Source: Epiperipatus broadwayi
Taxonomy: Eukaryota > Onychophora > Udeonychophora > Euonychophora > Peripatidae
Assembly: GCA_028023455.1 (NCBI GenBank)
Contig: JAQFVV010006312.1
Span: 2,831,898 to 2,895,897, forward strand
DNA length: 64,000 bases
Reading direction: 5' to 3'
The first letter of the stretch is position 1; every line of letters starts with the position of its first letter. The notes beneath the pieces are model-generated. The model did no database searches. It had not been told where the DNA came from and was given only the letters and a program-made list of their open reading frames with translations. Made by a program: the position numbers and the translations under genes. Of this stretch, positions 11,640 to 23,299 are shown in pieces.

Positions 11640-13650
11640 TTCTATATATAAACAAAGGATTTTTTTTTTTACTGATTAGTATAAATTAATACTAATATTA
11701 AGTAATAAGAAGACATATTGTTAAATAAATAAATATATATAGTACAAACACTTAATAGTGATAAAATGAGAAGTAGAAGAATGTATAATACAAAGATATA
11801 ATAACCATATAAAAAAAGAGCGAAAAAAAAAACATAAATTAAAAAAAAAGATTAGTTATATAATTAGATAAACAATTCTATTTCTATGAAATAGTCAAAT
11901 AAATTGTGTTCAAGAGATATGGCTCAGCACTGGATAATTACTACTGATGATGATCAGTGCATAATTAAAAACGGAATAGCAATAGATACCAAAATAATTT
12001 CTTTTTTAAAATATAATTAAATACAACGATGAGAATCAAAATGAATAGATGCTCACAACGAATATCATAAATTGCAAATTACAAAATTGGGATAATTTTA
12101 ATAAAGAGAGACAGTTATAATAGTTGATGGAAATAAAGATAAATTTTTAAAAGAACAAGCAATTAGCAAAATAGGGGAAAAAATTATCTTAGGTAGATAT
12201 TCATTTTCTAACAAAATATTTTGTCCATCCACCTATTTTATCATCAACCACACATTGCTAAAATCTTTAGAGAATTTTATATAAAGTGTTAACGAACAAA
12301 AAAAAGACTTTTTATGCTGATATAGAATTGTTTACATTAATATTTCAATAGTTTTAGAGATTTATTAAATGAACAATACAATATACGGAGTAATAATTAT
12401 ACATATAAGATGTTATATAAAGTAATACGGTAATTGTTCAAACTTCTTGAAAGAGTAAAAAAAAAAAAAAATGTTAAATTCATTTTAATCATTTATTTTC
12501 TAATTTACAATAATAAGATGTATGCAAAGATATGCGCAAGTTTTGTATACATTTTCTGTTTAAAAATTAAATTATGTATATAAATAAAAATTTATTATTA
12601 TTTTAATATTAAAATTTTATCACCAATGCTTGCGAGGAGGCTAACTTCTAATATTTTCAGCAATAAAATTTCACGTCAAAAATCAAGGATGATCAATTAA
12701 GTCTAGTGTGGAGTTAATATATTATGGCTTAAAAATTCAAACTTATAGATAAAAACTAAAATAATAATTAAATAGCCCACTCAATGTAAATGATTTTCTA
12801 ACCATCCCCTTCCCACCTCATAGTGAAACAATAAAGCATAAGGCATTACTCACCAAAATTTCCAAATGCCGGAGAGTGAGGATTTTAGAGTTTTTCCATT
12901 CCTGTTTTACCTTTTAGTAAAAAAAAAATGGTACATTTATTTTACAAATAGTAATTGATGGTTATCAAGGTTGGCTATGCAGTGAAAAAAAAGTGTTTAG
13001 CCTGATTGGAATTGGGGCAAAAAAGTTTTATCTAACCAGCGTTCGAAACCTAGCTCATAGAATAAACATATTTTTATCTTACCAGAGGCGCTATACTCTC
13101 TCTCTCTATATATATTGCACATTAATACAAAAGCGTTTTATTTTAAAAATATATACTGCGAGCAATTTTAGGAAAACTAGTTGACCTTTCCTTTGCTAAT
13201 TGTACAAAAATATGCTAATAAATAAAATTGACGTTTTTCTTTTTAATAAAAAAGAAAATGTAGAAAATTTCTTCGCCCAATTGCGCTGTAAAAATATATT
13301 AACGCAAAATGCTCTCACGTCTTACAACTTCAAATTGCTAGCTAGAAAAATTGCGGTTCAGCATTACAAGAGAAAAAAAGCATGAGTTTTTTTTTTTTTT
13401 ATTTAAGAAAAAAATATTAATAAACTAAACATAATAAAATTATTTTATTTAAACTTCAAAGGCGGTCTTGAATTTTTTTTTTTTAAATTAAATGCGAATT
13501 CTTTAATAACAATATCTTCCGTTTTTAAAAAAGAAAAAGAAAAAAGCAAACCCGAAGCGAATTTTGTTGCCGCTAAATCCTTCGATAACCTGCTTAAACT
13601 TTTTTTTATAGTATTCTGATGTAACATTTGAGTTATGGAATGATTGACTG
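11640..13650. other. AT-rich non-coding DNA with chance ORFs
   Basis: Small ORFs at 12993-13184 and 13200-13385 (plus) and 13445-13654 (minus) are Lys/Phe/Ile-rich without domains or start context. A GC-richer patch at 12640-12900 shows no recognisable motif. Confidence 0.4.
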
Positions 13651-13659
13651 TCAATGATA

Positions 13660-14180
13660 TGTAGCAAATTAGTCTCCTTTAGTTAATTCGCTTGATCAAT
13701 TTGACGAATACACTAGAATGCGAGCCCACGTTGTAAGCAAGTTTTCTCCTTTAGAAATATTCAAGCTGTCAAAATAAATTAGTATATTTAACAATAAACA
13801 TAAAAACCACGTGATTATATAGCTATCATTTTAGGGAAAAAATAACAATTTAAACCTTTCATTTTCTGATCCAATGAAGCGCAAAAACGATCACTAAGTA
13901 CCGCTGAAATGAAAGCTTTTTCCGTATCAATTATTTAACGGCAAGTCGAAAACGAGTTCATTGTAATCAGCTGAAATGATGCTGATTACTTTTTACTTGC
14001 AATTATTTTAGAAGAGGTCAACCTCTTTCTGCATTATGTCATTCTAAACGGCATAATCAGAAAAACTGATTAACATTTCATGTTCAATCATAGGCTCTCT
14101 GGAAAAACTTTGGTCTCAAGTAGATTTAAATTTAAGACTAGCAACAAGATAGGTTGATCCTGACTTTGGCAATACTAAAA
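13660..14180. promoter_or_regulatory. motif-dense island, possible enhancer
   Basis: GC and CpG content rise here compared with both sides, and there is no ORF or repeat signature. Seen directly: a perfect 9-bp inverted repeat GTAATCAGC/GCTGATTAC at 13963-13971 and 13981-13989, holding a CAGCTG E-box and a homeodomain-type core on each side; an AGAGGT-CA-ACCTCT palindrome at 14013-14026 containing the nuclear-receptor half site AGGTCA; a CACGTG E-box near 13809; and repeated GATAAT/TAATCA cores near 14052-14073. Clustered, still readable binding-site-like motifs and retained CpGs in a decaying AT-rich background are what a conserved non-coding element can look like. Function is inference. Confidence 0.3.
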
Positions 14181-14744
14181 ATTTATAATGTGCTGGTTAA
14201 GAATAGCAAACGAGGACGCTCTTTTCTAAGTCTTTTTTGATCCGTTGGATTTTAGGAATAAAATTTTGCTTGACTTTTAATTCAACCGAACTGCTGTTTT
14301 TACTATGGTTGTATTAATAGGACAATTCACGATTTGTTTATATGGAAATTTAATACAGTTTCTAAGTGCAAAGCCAATTTTAATAAAAGTCAGATTTCAA
14401 ATTATTTAAATTCTAAAATCTTAAGCCCTACGATTTATTATCGTACATAAGCATAAAATTTTATAAACATTTTATTTAAATTTTAAACAACAATATACCA
14501 CGTTACAAATGTGTTAAATATATGTAATTTTTTCTAATATTCGTAAAATAGTATAAAATTTACAAATCTTTTACATAAATATCCTTACCCTTGAACTTAA
14601 TTTTTTTGACTGCCGGATTTATTTTAGACCAAAAATATTCCATACACGCGACACACACATATATATATCATCACAAATTTCATCTCCATTTTAAATCTAT
14701 TTTTTAACACATATGTACGCGCATTTATTGAGACGATAAACTTT

Positions 14745-14849
14745 TTTTTTTTTTCATGTGTCATAGCATCGGCCGGGAAGCGAATCCGCTAACCCGGGAC
14801 AGCTGCATGTAAGGCAGCTGTGTTGACCACTCGACCACCAACACTTGAC
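14745..14849 (-). mobile_element. tRNA-derived SINE, copy 2
   Basis: Same family as 3348-3453. The minus strand reads a GTTGGTGGTCGAGTGGTC head with a clear box A, an anticodon-arm segment, GGATTCGCTTCCCGGCC as box B and T stem, then GATGCTATGACAC and an A-run. A 15-bp duplication GAGACGATAAACTTT flanks it at 14730-14744 and 14850-14864. Many CpGs survive (CGGCC, GCGAA), so this is a younger copy than the one at 3.35 kb. Confidence 0.8.
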
Positions 14850-15019
14850 GAGACGATAAACTTTACAATATTTTACATATAAAACACAATTTATTTTCAA
14901 TTAAAAAGAGTATTTGATATATTTAATAATGAATAACCAAAATTAACATAAGTTTTATTTTTAAGATACAAAATTGTTGTTTTTTTTTTTTTTGTTTTTT
15001 TTTAATGAAAAATGATCTC

Positions 15020-15026
<7 letters not shown>

Positions 15027-15056
<30 letters not shown>
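15027..15056. repeat. (AG)n microsatellite
   Basis: About 15 uninterrupted AG units, next to poly-T and poly-A runs at 14970-15027. It is the only AG tract of note in the window. Confidence 0.9.
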
Positions 15057-15060
<4 letters not shown>

Positions 15061-15605
15061 AAATGTCAAAAAATGTTTTGAATTACAATTTGAAACAAAT
15101 AAATAACAATAACAAAAAAATATAGCTGAGATAATATGCACTTAGCATAACCATTTTATAGGCTAGGTTTTAATAAGAAATTATTAGGCTTCTTTTATGA
15201 TAATTCTGAAAGAGTATTATTTAAATACCGAATTCGTAGTTTATCATACAAATGGTAAAAGCTTTTTTTTCTTTTTTTCAAAATAAAATGTCTCTATTAC
15301 AATAAATTTCGTACTGTGCTACGCACTATTTTCTATTTATAATCAAAGTATCAGAATAATATAATATTATTAATCTTAAACTAGGATGCAAATAATCACA
15401 CGTGGATGTTTAAAATGACGCCTAAAACAATTATATATATTAAATAAATTAACTTTATAACTACAGTAATTTTAACAAATATTTGTTTACAACAATTTTC
15501 TTTGGTCGAAATGAAACTTAGGGAGTCATTGTACTTTTGTTTTTTGTTTTAATCAACTGCAATCTTATGATTAAATATAAAGGTATATGTTAGTTGTAAT
15601 ATAAT

Positions 15606-15697
15606 TAGAAGGGATTTGAATCAAGACTTTGAAGCTCTCTCTAATTATCCACTCCACCTTATACAACCGATAATATATATATATATATATATTGGTC

Positions 15698-15735
<38 letters not shown>
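15606..15735 (-). mobile_element. family A 3' fragment with expanded AT tract
   Basis: The minus strand holds the tRNA-like part of family A (GAGTGGATAATTAG, then CTTTGATTCAAATCCC) at 15606-15665. Beyond it, where complete copies have the hammerhead helix III and its AT-rich loop, there are two AT tracts (about 15672-15691 and 15700-15732) separated by TTGGTCATT, which resembles the sequence just after the cleavage site in the other copies. The ribozyme core is gone. Confidence 0.5.
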
Positions 15736-15736
<1 letters not shown>

Positions 15737-17416
15737 ACCAAGTAATGACAAAGCTTTGCATTCTTCAATTGTTAAAATGAATCGCTAGAAAAGCTAAAAA
15801 CAAAGCAATAAATGCAAATAAGCCAAAGTATAGAATTAAGTGTATGTGAATTTTATTAAAATTGTATTTATGATTCATTCATATGCTGTTATTAGTTTTA
15901 TATGACTAAAAACATCATAAAAGTTCTGTATTTAGAATACATAATTATAGAAAGTTTATTGTAATGCACATAGTTAATAATATAATTTTATATAAAATTT
16001 ATTTTTTTAAAGTGTTTTGTTATATTTTTATCACCCAAATAAATGTTCTTAATTATTCAAATGCTATTATGTTAATATAAAATTTTAAAATAATTGTGCT
16101 GTATTTAATATAAAAAAAATAAGAATAATGAATTGGCTATTTAGCCTAACAATAATACATAAACTGCCAACAAGATATCATAAAAAGAAAACATATGTTG
16201 AAATTAGATAGGAATATTAAAAATAAGATGATTGAAAAACAAACTATTAATGCTGACTTAGGTTGAAAGAAATAACAGTATCCAGATAGAAACCTAAATT
16301 GGATTCAAAAGATTGTTAAGAGATATAAAAAGCACTTGCATATTATATAAATTAATAGAATAAAAATAACACAGTGACTTATAATGTTATATTACCTTGG
16401 TTAGATGATTATTTAAGAAGTACAAAATCTGATCCAGGTACCTAGATATTTGTCTTTAGAGATTTTGCATTTTTATTAGTTATACTAGGCTAAACATTCA
16501 CTCTCCATTTCAAAGGTCCTACTAGAAATTTTTTAATGATTGAGTGTGATTACATTTTTCATATCTTGAAATAAATAAATTTGTTTATATATACATTTGG
16601 TTATTATTGAATTGTTGATTGAAAAAATATTGTTCTAGTTTAAACAGAAAATGAGGAAGTATCCGGCTCTAAAGCTATATTATTAGAATCTTATTTTGTA
16701 TTTTTATCAATTCATTGACATAGAAGCTTGGAAAGTATAATTTGTAGTAAGCAGAACCATATGTTATAACATATTATAAATGACATAAGTTAAGCATTTC
16801 TCTATTAACCCATTAAATAAGTAAAATGTAAATCATTATTTAATATCCAAATTCTCAACTGTAAACTACTACAATAAAAGGATCACAAGACTGTTTTAAA
16901 TTCAAGTCTATTCTGATTGTAATGGTAGTAGTGTTTGACTATTACATAACATTCTATAGCTTAGTTACATAATCTGTTAATAGAGGTTATTTAAATGTTC
17001 TATTTTTTAATAAATATCTAGCTTTCTATGTAAAACTATATCCAGTTAAAGTATTTATACTTAATATGGATTTGTTACTCTCAATCTGTCGATTGGGTGA
17101 TTAAATATCACATGGTTTATTAAGCTCCAGAATTATAGATAAAGAATAATAAATAAAAATTAACAGTGCTAAATATTTATATATAATATTTTAAAAATTA
17201 ACTCATTGCCACTATTTAAATGTAACTGAATATTTCTCTAGTATCAGCAAGGACAAATACATTTTTAAAGTTAAAAAAAATACACCTGTGATTTGTTCTT
17301 CCTTTGTATATTAACAGAATTGTCTACAATGCTTTTACTAGAAGAGATGCATTTTTAATAAATTCAGAAATTTATTTCTAAAGTTTTAAATTTGATTAAA
17401 ATAATATATATATATA
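15736..17416. other. AT-rich non-coding DNA
   Basis: No gene, repeat terminus or structured motif recognised. Confidence 0.5.
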
Positions 17417-17633
17417 AAGCGCGTGCTAATAACTCTAAACAAGCTTATTTTTTAATGATAAATGCCACAAGAGAAAGCATTTGTAATCTTTATCTAGGAT
17501 TTCCCCCCATCCTGAGACTGGTTTCTAGTCATGATGGGGACAATCCTAAATAAAGATTTCAAATACTTTTTCTTGTGGCATTTATCATTAAAAAAAGCTT
17601 GTTTCCAGCTATTAGCACGCTCTTTATTTATTA
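17417..17633. mobile_element. fold-back repeat with about 103-bp arms
   Basis: The left arm 17417-17519 is the reverse complement of the right arm about 17525-17633, with only a few bases between. Landmarks on both arms: GCGTGCTAAT, AACAAGCTT, TGATAAATGCCACAAG, AGGATT and CCCCATC. At the centre the minus strand reads GACTAGAAACCAGTC (plus 17516-17530), closed by CCCCATCATGA and TCAGGATGGGG. GAAAC-CA-GTC is exactly the 3' half of a minimal hammerhead (GAAA, helix III, cleavage triplet), but the CUGANGA box and stem II are missing. It may be a hammerhead element whose inversion point removed the core, or simply a palindrome. Family not identified; no target-site duplication seen. Confidence 0.65.
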
Positions 17634-17639
17634 CATATT

Positions 17640-20300
17640 GACAATGCAAACTATATAAGTCATATGATATATGACTTGTTTTCATTAATATGTAAATAAA
17701 CATTAAACTGATAAACTTTCAAAGTTTCTTCTATCAATTTACCGTTCTTTTTTTCACATTTGCTATGCAAAAAAAAGAAAAGAAATCCATTCCGCTTTTT
17801 TTTTTTTACATTTTTATACATGCACACATGCATACTCACACACACATACACACTCACTTTCACATACAAACGTATATATATATATATAATAACACACTGG
17901 AGGATAAATGAATCTTCAACTTTCCCATTCTACCATTGAAATGATGGCAAAAGGTAGAATTAAGTAGTTATAACAAACTGCAACAAAGATATATTATTTG
18001 TTAATATATGTATAAAACGTTGTATCAATCCATTCTTTTGGCAGACCCCTATTACTCCTGCAAGAGTGTCACCTTTCAGTATGAAGTTGAAATATAAAAT
18101 ATTTTAGTTTTTTAACGTATTAATATATGGTTTTTGTTAACTAAACGTTGGAATTTTTTTAAAATTACAGTATTATAACATCTATACAAATCATCACCAA
18201 GCAAATGTAGCTTATTATATAATATATATAATATAATGGAAGATTCTCTGATGGTTTTCTACTAATATATGTTGAATATTTTTTTTTCCTATAATGAACC
18301 AGTATTTATTTAATCTCAGTTTCAGGTCATATGATCTAAACTATTAAATAAACTCTTTAACATTTTTTTAAATTTTTACATTAACGTCTTTGATAGCAGT
18401 TTGAGCTTGAATAAATCTATTGTTTGATTGTTTTTTTGAAGTATTTTCTATCTAACTATTTTTTAATATGCTTCAATTAGAAAACCAAATTTGTTATATA
18501 AAATAAACTTGTACACAGACATTAAATGTAAAATTACACACGCACACAGACATATATATATATATTACACAAATTATCTTCACAAGTGAATATTGTTAGC
18601 AAATAATTATTAATAACAATTTAATAAATACATAAATGATTATTAATTATATTTTTTATTAAATTAAAAATTGTTTTACTTTATTTCGTATTAAATATCT
18701 ATAAACATTAATTTTTTTTATAATATTTTATATATAGCTACATAATAATCCCTGTCTTTTATTAATCTCATATATATTTTACTTATGCATGGAAACATTT
18801 TTAGTAAAGATTATTGGTGAAATGCATGCATAGTGAAAGAGGGTGCTTCGATTTTCTGTGTTTTAACATATACAACATAAAGAATGTAACAAACAAATCA
18901 TGTGTGAAAATATGAATAAAATGACAAATAAAAATAGCAACAGCAGCAGAAGCAGCATGATTAAAAATCAAAGCTTCATTTTAAAATCCTATTCAGAAAA
19001 TCAAAAATTCATAAAAGAAACCGATTCATCCACTATTACTTTTAAAAATAATATTATTTTCAAAAAAATTTTTTTTTACTTCTCTTTTATTACTTTTAAG
19101 AAAAGAACGATTGCTAAAATGCAGACATCATTTTAAAATGAAAATGTTACATTGCTTTTGACTGCCTCTAAAAAACATTAATAAATTCATTTTAATTAAA
19201 TTAAGAGATTAATGATCATATTTTTAATAGTCAACTACCTTAGTAAATTAAATAAAGACAACAGTGATCTTGATTTGCAATATGACTCAACCTAAATATC
19301 TAACAGGAATTAATATAATCCTCTTGATCTAAAAAAGAATACAACTCTCTTTCCCTAAACAACAATTATAAAATATTTTGAAATACATTATAAAAAGTTC
19401 AAAGTTCGATTAAGAAGAGACAAAGCTGGTGTTATAATCCATGGATTTTTATTGGCTCCAGAGTTTCATCCTGTTAGTGCAATGAAGCATATTTATAATA
19501 ATATAATAAACTTTAGTATAGCGTTATTTGCTATCATATCTTATAAAATGTTTTCTTTGTCTAAAAAGTGCTTATAATATCAATATAGGAATATTAAAAA
19601 TGTAAAATAAAATATTAATGTATTTTAAGCAGCAGTTTTTACCAGGTAACAATCTTTTCTAAAACATCAACAGACAATGTTGTATGTTTCTTAAATGATT
19701 CAAATACAATAACGTTGTGAACTGAAAGAGTATAAGAAACAGTATTATTTTATTACTATTGTAATATTTTCTCTATTTCACGTAAATATTTTTTTATATT
19801 TTTGTAAACTTCACATGTACAATTAATGGTCATAATTTAAGTAATATATTACCTATATATTTATTTTTACGTAAATATAGGCAATGATTTGCAGTTTAAG
19901 GTTTAGCTAATTTATTGTGATGCCTATAATTTGAAATTAGAATTTGTTAAAACATTGATAACTTTTAACACATTTAGATCTTTCTTTTATGCAGTTGTCT
20001 ATTATCCAAATCAGATAGCTATTAAATTTGGTTGGAGAAACAGATATATGGCTAGCTAGAAGTCTAAAAAGACAAAAAATAAGTTCTAAAGTATTCACCA
20101 GATGCCAAATAAATGAATAAGATTTATCAGGTTATTTATGTGACCATATATGATATATATGTTGAATTATATGATCATTACAAAACCCATATCTAAATTT
20201 GTGTTTCTCTTTGTCCTAGTAAGATATATTGTTAATATTTCATCTCTTATGGTTAGGGTTAAAAAGTTTTGAAATAATTATTTTAAAAACAATACACTCA
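17640..20300. other. AT-rich non-coding DNA
   Basis: Holds CA/TA microsatellite stretches (about 17820-17890, 18535-18560). A 78-codon ORF at 18900-19136 is Lys/Ser/Asn/Phe-rich and has no recognisable domain. No gene supported. Confidence 0.45.
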
Positions 20301-20311
20301 TAAAATGCTTT

Positions 20312-20313
<2 letters not shown>

Positions 20314-20349
<36 letters not shown>

Positions 20350-20402
20350 TATATATATTTTATTTTTTTAATATTTAATATATATATATATATATATATA
20401 TT
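20314..20402. repeat. (AT)n microsatellite pair
   Basis: Two AT tracts (about 20314-20358 and 20380-20402) lie around a T-rich stretch. TTTTTAATATTTAATA and its near-complement TATTAAAAATTAAAA let the region fold back on itself. Confidence 0.85.
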
Positions 20403-20607
20403 AAAAATTAAAAAAAGATTTTTAAAAATAACTATTAATAAAACAACTTTCTTTTAAAACAAATTATTGGTTTAATCTATATTTGTATATATGTCAATTT
20501 CATAAATGCACTTAATATATAAAGATTGCAAGAAGAGAAACACTAAGATAATGACCTAATCATTTATATATTTAAATACAAGAATATTGTCAATACTGAA
20601 CATAATG

Positions 20608-20945
20608 TAGTTAGAAGTATTTGAACTCAATCTTTTAGGATCCCTACAGCTATCCACTCTATCTTACATAACTGATATGCATGATCACATATATGTGAAA
20701 AATATAAATGACCTCCAATATATATATATATATATTTGATATGCATGATCACATATATGTGAAAAATATAAATGACCTCCAATATATATATATATATATA
20801 TTTCAAGCTGAACCAGCACTTAACAGTTGAATTATCTCCTACACACATATAAAAACAGTGTTCGGTTTATATTAAGATAGCAAATCTTCAAACTTTAATA
20901 GTCAAGTTTCAATCGTCTTCATGCTCCAACTCTTCAGCTGTCCAA
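20608..20945 (-). mobile_element. repeat family A, copy with decayed hammerhead
   Basis: On the minus strand this aligns with 8440-8755 over nearly its full length: GAAGATTTGCTATCTTAATA near 20890, hammerhead region 20700-20845, box A-like AGAGTGGATAGCTG and box B-like TGAGTTCAAAT near 20625. The core CTGATGA has become CTGTTAA (plus 20820-20826); stem II reads TGCT/AGCT-like and GAAA survives. Helix III has expanded into AT tracts. A segment of about 65 bp containing the AT tract, TTGGAGGTCATT and ATGTGATCATGCATATC occurs twice in tandem (starts near 20673 and 20738). Not cleavage-competent as it stands. Confidence 0.65.
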
Positions 20946-21711
20946 ACAATTATTTCTCTAAATACTAATATTGAATTGGCAGATTTAAATGAACATAAAA
21001 TAATAAATATTATGAAAAAAAATTTAGCTGAATAAAATAAATATTGCATTAACAAAGTTCATTTATTATTGTAGATTTTCTTAATAGTCATTATTTATTC
21101 TCATTTATGCTAGCTGACTTCTGGCAAATTTAACAGAGCAAATAATAAGTTGATTTAATAAAGTATCAATATATTATTCCTGATGTAGTAGATTACTTCA
21201 ATGCAAAAGCATGATGATGATGATTGATAATGAATATCTATTCTTCCAACAATACATGAACAACTAGTCTCAGTCTTTCAGTTCTTCTACCAAAACATAC
21301 TGATGAATCATCTAAGTAATTCAGAAATTCTATTCATAACTTCATATCTTAATTATGTTTTTTTGACAATATAGTCTTAATTGCAAGTGACTGATTACAT
21401 TTGTTCTACCCATCTTGTTTCTTTTAGTAAATACATTTATTTATATTTTTTGTAGTTGTTATTAGTATTTAAACTTCTCGTTTATCCTTATAAAACTGTG
21501 TGTGTGTGTAATTAAATTGAAACATGTTTACCAAAACTACATTTAAAAATATTTAAATGACAATTTTCTTCGTTTTTTTTTATATAATTATTTGTTGCAT
21601 TATTAAAAACAATGCCTAAAAAATGCAATTTTACTTTTTAGTTTAACTTAGAATTCTTTAAACTATTTTTTAAACTGTATTTACACATATTTGTGATAGA
21701 TTGTCACTATG

Positions 21712-21718
<7 letters not shown>

Positions 21719-21751
<33 letters not shown>

Positions 21752-21835
21752 TATACATGAAATATCTGGAAATATATATATATATATACACACACATATA
21801 TATAAATGAAATATCTGGATATATATATATTAGAG
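21719..21835. repeat. interrupted TA/CA microsatellite with short duplication
   Basis: AT tracts at about 21719-21745 and 21774-21788 enclose two copies of TGAAATATCTGGAATATA-like sequence, so this is a compound microsatellite in which a unit of roughly 55 bp has duplicated. Confidence 0.75.
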
Positions 21836-22080
21836 GGGACTTGAACTCAGACTTTTAAGCTCTTTACAGTTATGCAATCAATCTTATACAATTGATACAC
21901 CTGTCCATATACATGTAAAAAAGATAAATTCTCTCACATATACCTTTAAGTGCTGAACCAGCACTCATTAGTTGGTTCAGATCATCATCTCATCTCCCAT
22001 ACACATATATAATCAGTGTTCCGTTTATATAAAGATAGCAAATCTTCAAAAATTAAAGAGCAAGTTTCAAATTACGTTAT
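21830..22080 (-). mobile_element. repeat family A, copy with intact stem II
   Basis: On the minus strand: GAAGATTTGCTATCTTTATA (about 22025-22045), then the hammerhead region with core CTAATGA (plus 21965-21971; one change from CTGATGA), and a perfect 5-bp stem II GTGCT/AGCAC around GGTTC. GAAA has decayed to TTAAA. The tRNA-like end follows, with AGATTGATTGCATAACTG and GTCTGAGTTCAAGTCCCC (about 21833-21850). This copy supports the ancestral stem II; it sits about 0.9 kb from the copy at 20.6 kb in the same orientation. Confidence 0.65.
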
Positions 22081-22261
22081 TGAAATTTTAAAAAAGATAT
22101 TTCCAAATAGAAGGTAATTTGCATGTATCATCACGTTTGTGATACAATCTGACATTTTAAAAATCTCAATGGCTTCTTGATCTGACAATGTATTACATCT
22201 AGATAGTATTCTCATGTATATCTATAATATGGAGAAACAGTACTGTGCTTATGAGTGTTTC

Positions 22262-22750
22262 TTAATTACATTAATATATTCATATAAATGCTACATAAAA
22301 TTTCATGAATTCCATGTGCTTCAAGAGGGACTGAGTCATTATTTTTGGATAGAATGCTATTAGCTTTTTGATAAATGGTATATAGTGTCTTTTATTGTAA
22401 TGTTTTAGAATACATCCAATATTGTCTGTATTTCCTTTTATATATGGAATACAAACTCTAATAATTGTTTCTTCTTCTTTTTGCTTCTTATTTCTCATTT
22501 TATTTTTCAAAATAAGAAACAAAAAGAAGCAAGTATTAGAGTTAGTATTCCTTTTTTTAAAGGGAACTACAAACAATATTGAACATATTCTAAAACATTA
22601 CAATATAAAGTATTGAATGTATTACAATATAAAGACAGCATATATTACTTTTCAAAAATTAATAGCATTCTATTCAAGCACAAAGACTAAATTCCTCTTG
22701 AAGCCCATGGAATTTAAGAAATTTCATATAGCACTTGTAAAGCTTTCTGC
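22262..22750. mobile_element. head-to-head inverted pair of PLE C-terminal coding sequence
   Basis: The left arm (about 22262-22497) is the reverse complement of the right arm (about 22510-22750). Both encode the same peptide text on opposite strands: minus IPYIKGNTDNIGCILKHYN and plus FLKGTTNNIEHILKHYNIK, followed in both by KLIAFY and MEF-KF. A 'PYIKG...ILK.YNIKT' block precedes the GIY-YIG endonuclease in many Penelope-like proteins, as I remember them. The centre (about 22470-22520) is a T-rich/A-rich self-complementary stretch containing CTTCTTTTTGCTTCTTA. The 5' truncation points meet here and coding runs outward on both sides. The right arm also has a short tandem duplication (ATTACAATATAAAG at 22598 and 22620). 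Confidence 0.7.
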
Positions 22751-23105
22751 AAGCATAAACAATCACATCAATGCTAAAGAATATGCACATATTAATGGAG
22801 TAAAGAAACACTCATTACCAGTAGCACTATTTATCCATATTATTAGACACAGGTCATAGTATGGATTTTTCTATCATGAAAATATTATCCAGATGTAATA
22901 CTTTCCAACAATGTCCCATCACAGAAGCCACTAAGATCTTTAAAAGACTAAATGTATTATTGCAAAAACAAATTCATGATTCAATTGCATGGGAATACTA
23001 TCCAGATATGACACTACCAAACAATGTCAGATCAAAGAAGTCATTGAGATCTTTAAAAAGCCAGATTGTATTATCATGCAAATTATATTCTATTTGGAAT
23101 ATTTT
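22510..23105 (+). pseudogene. Penelope-like RT-endonuclease, decayed C-terminal part
   Basis: Beyond the fold-back the right arm continues outward with an alpha-helical endonuclease-like region. SINNHINAKEYAHING (near 22750-22800) matches the 'R.I..RI.EH...I.G' pattern after the YIG box, followed by KKHSLPVALFIHIIRH (the 'S.VA.HI...GH' block). Then come pieces in other frames: KILSRCNTFQQCPITEATKIF and the duplicate VIEIFKKPD, matching the 'R..REAIEI.K' block at the end of such proteins. Part of the last block occurs twice (about 22860-22960 and 22980-23070). The GIY and YIG boxes themselves appear deleted. Several stops and frameshifts; not functional. Confidence 0.5.
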
Positions 23106-23118
23106 TTTTTAAAAAAGG

Positions 23119-23228
<110 letters not shown>

Positions 23229-23299
23229 GGAGGGATCTCATGGAGAAGCAGTTAGATATCAAGTTGTCATGCTTCTAACCCTTTTTTAATTCACGCAAG

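Noticed and set aside
11940-11985. CTGATGATGATCAG on plus
   Set aside because: A short palindrome, with no GAAA or helix III at suitable spacing.
12968-13055. tRNA-like box A (TGGCTATGCAGTG) and box B (CGTTCGAAACC)
   Set aside because: Boxes are about 70 bp apart without pairing arms, and no second copy or target-site duplication was found; too weak to call.
18900-19136. 78-codon ORF
   Set aside because: Low-complexity Lys/Asn/Ser/Phe text from A/T-rich DNA, no domain, no start context or polyadenylation logic.
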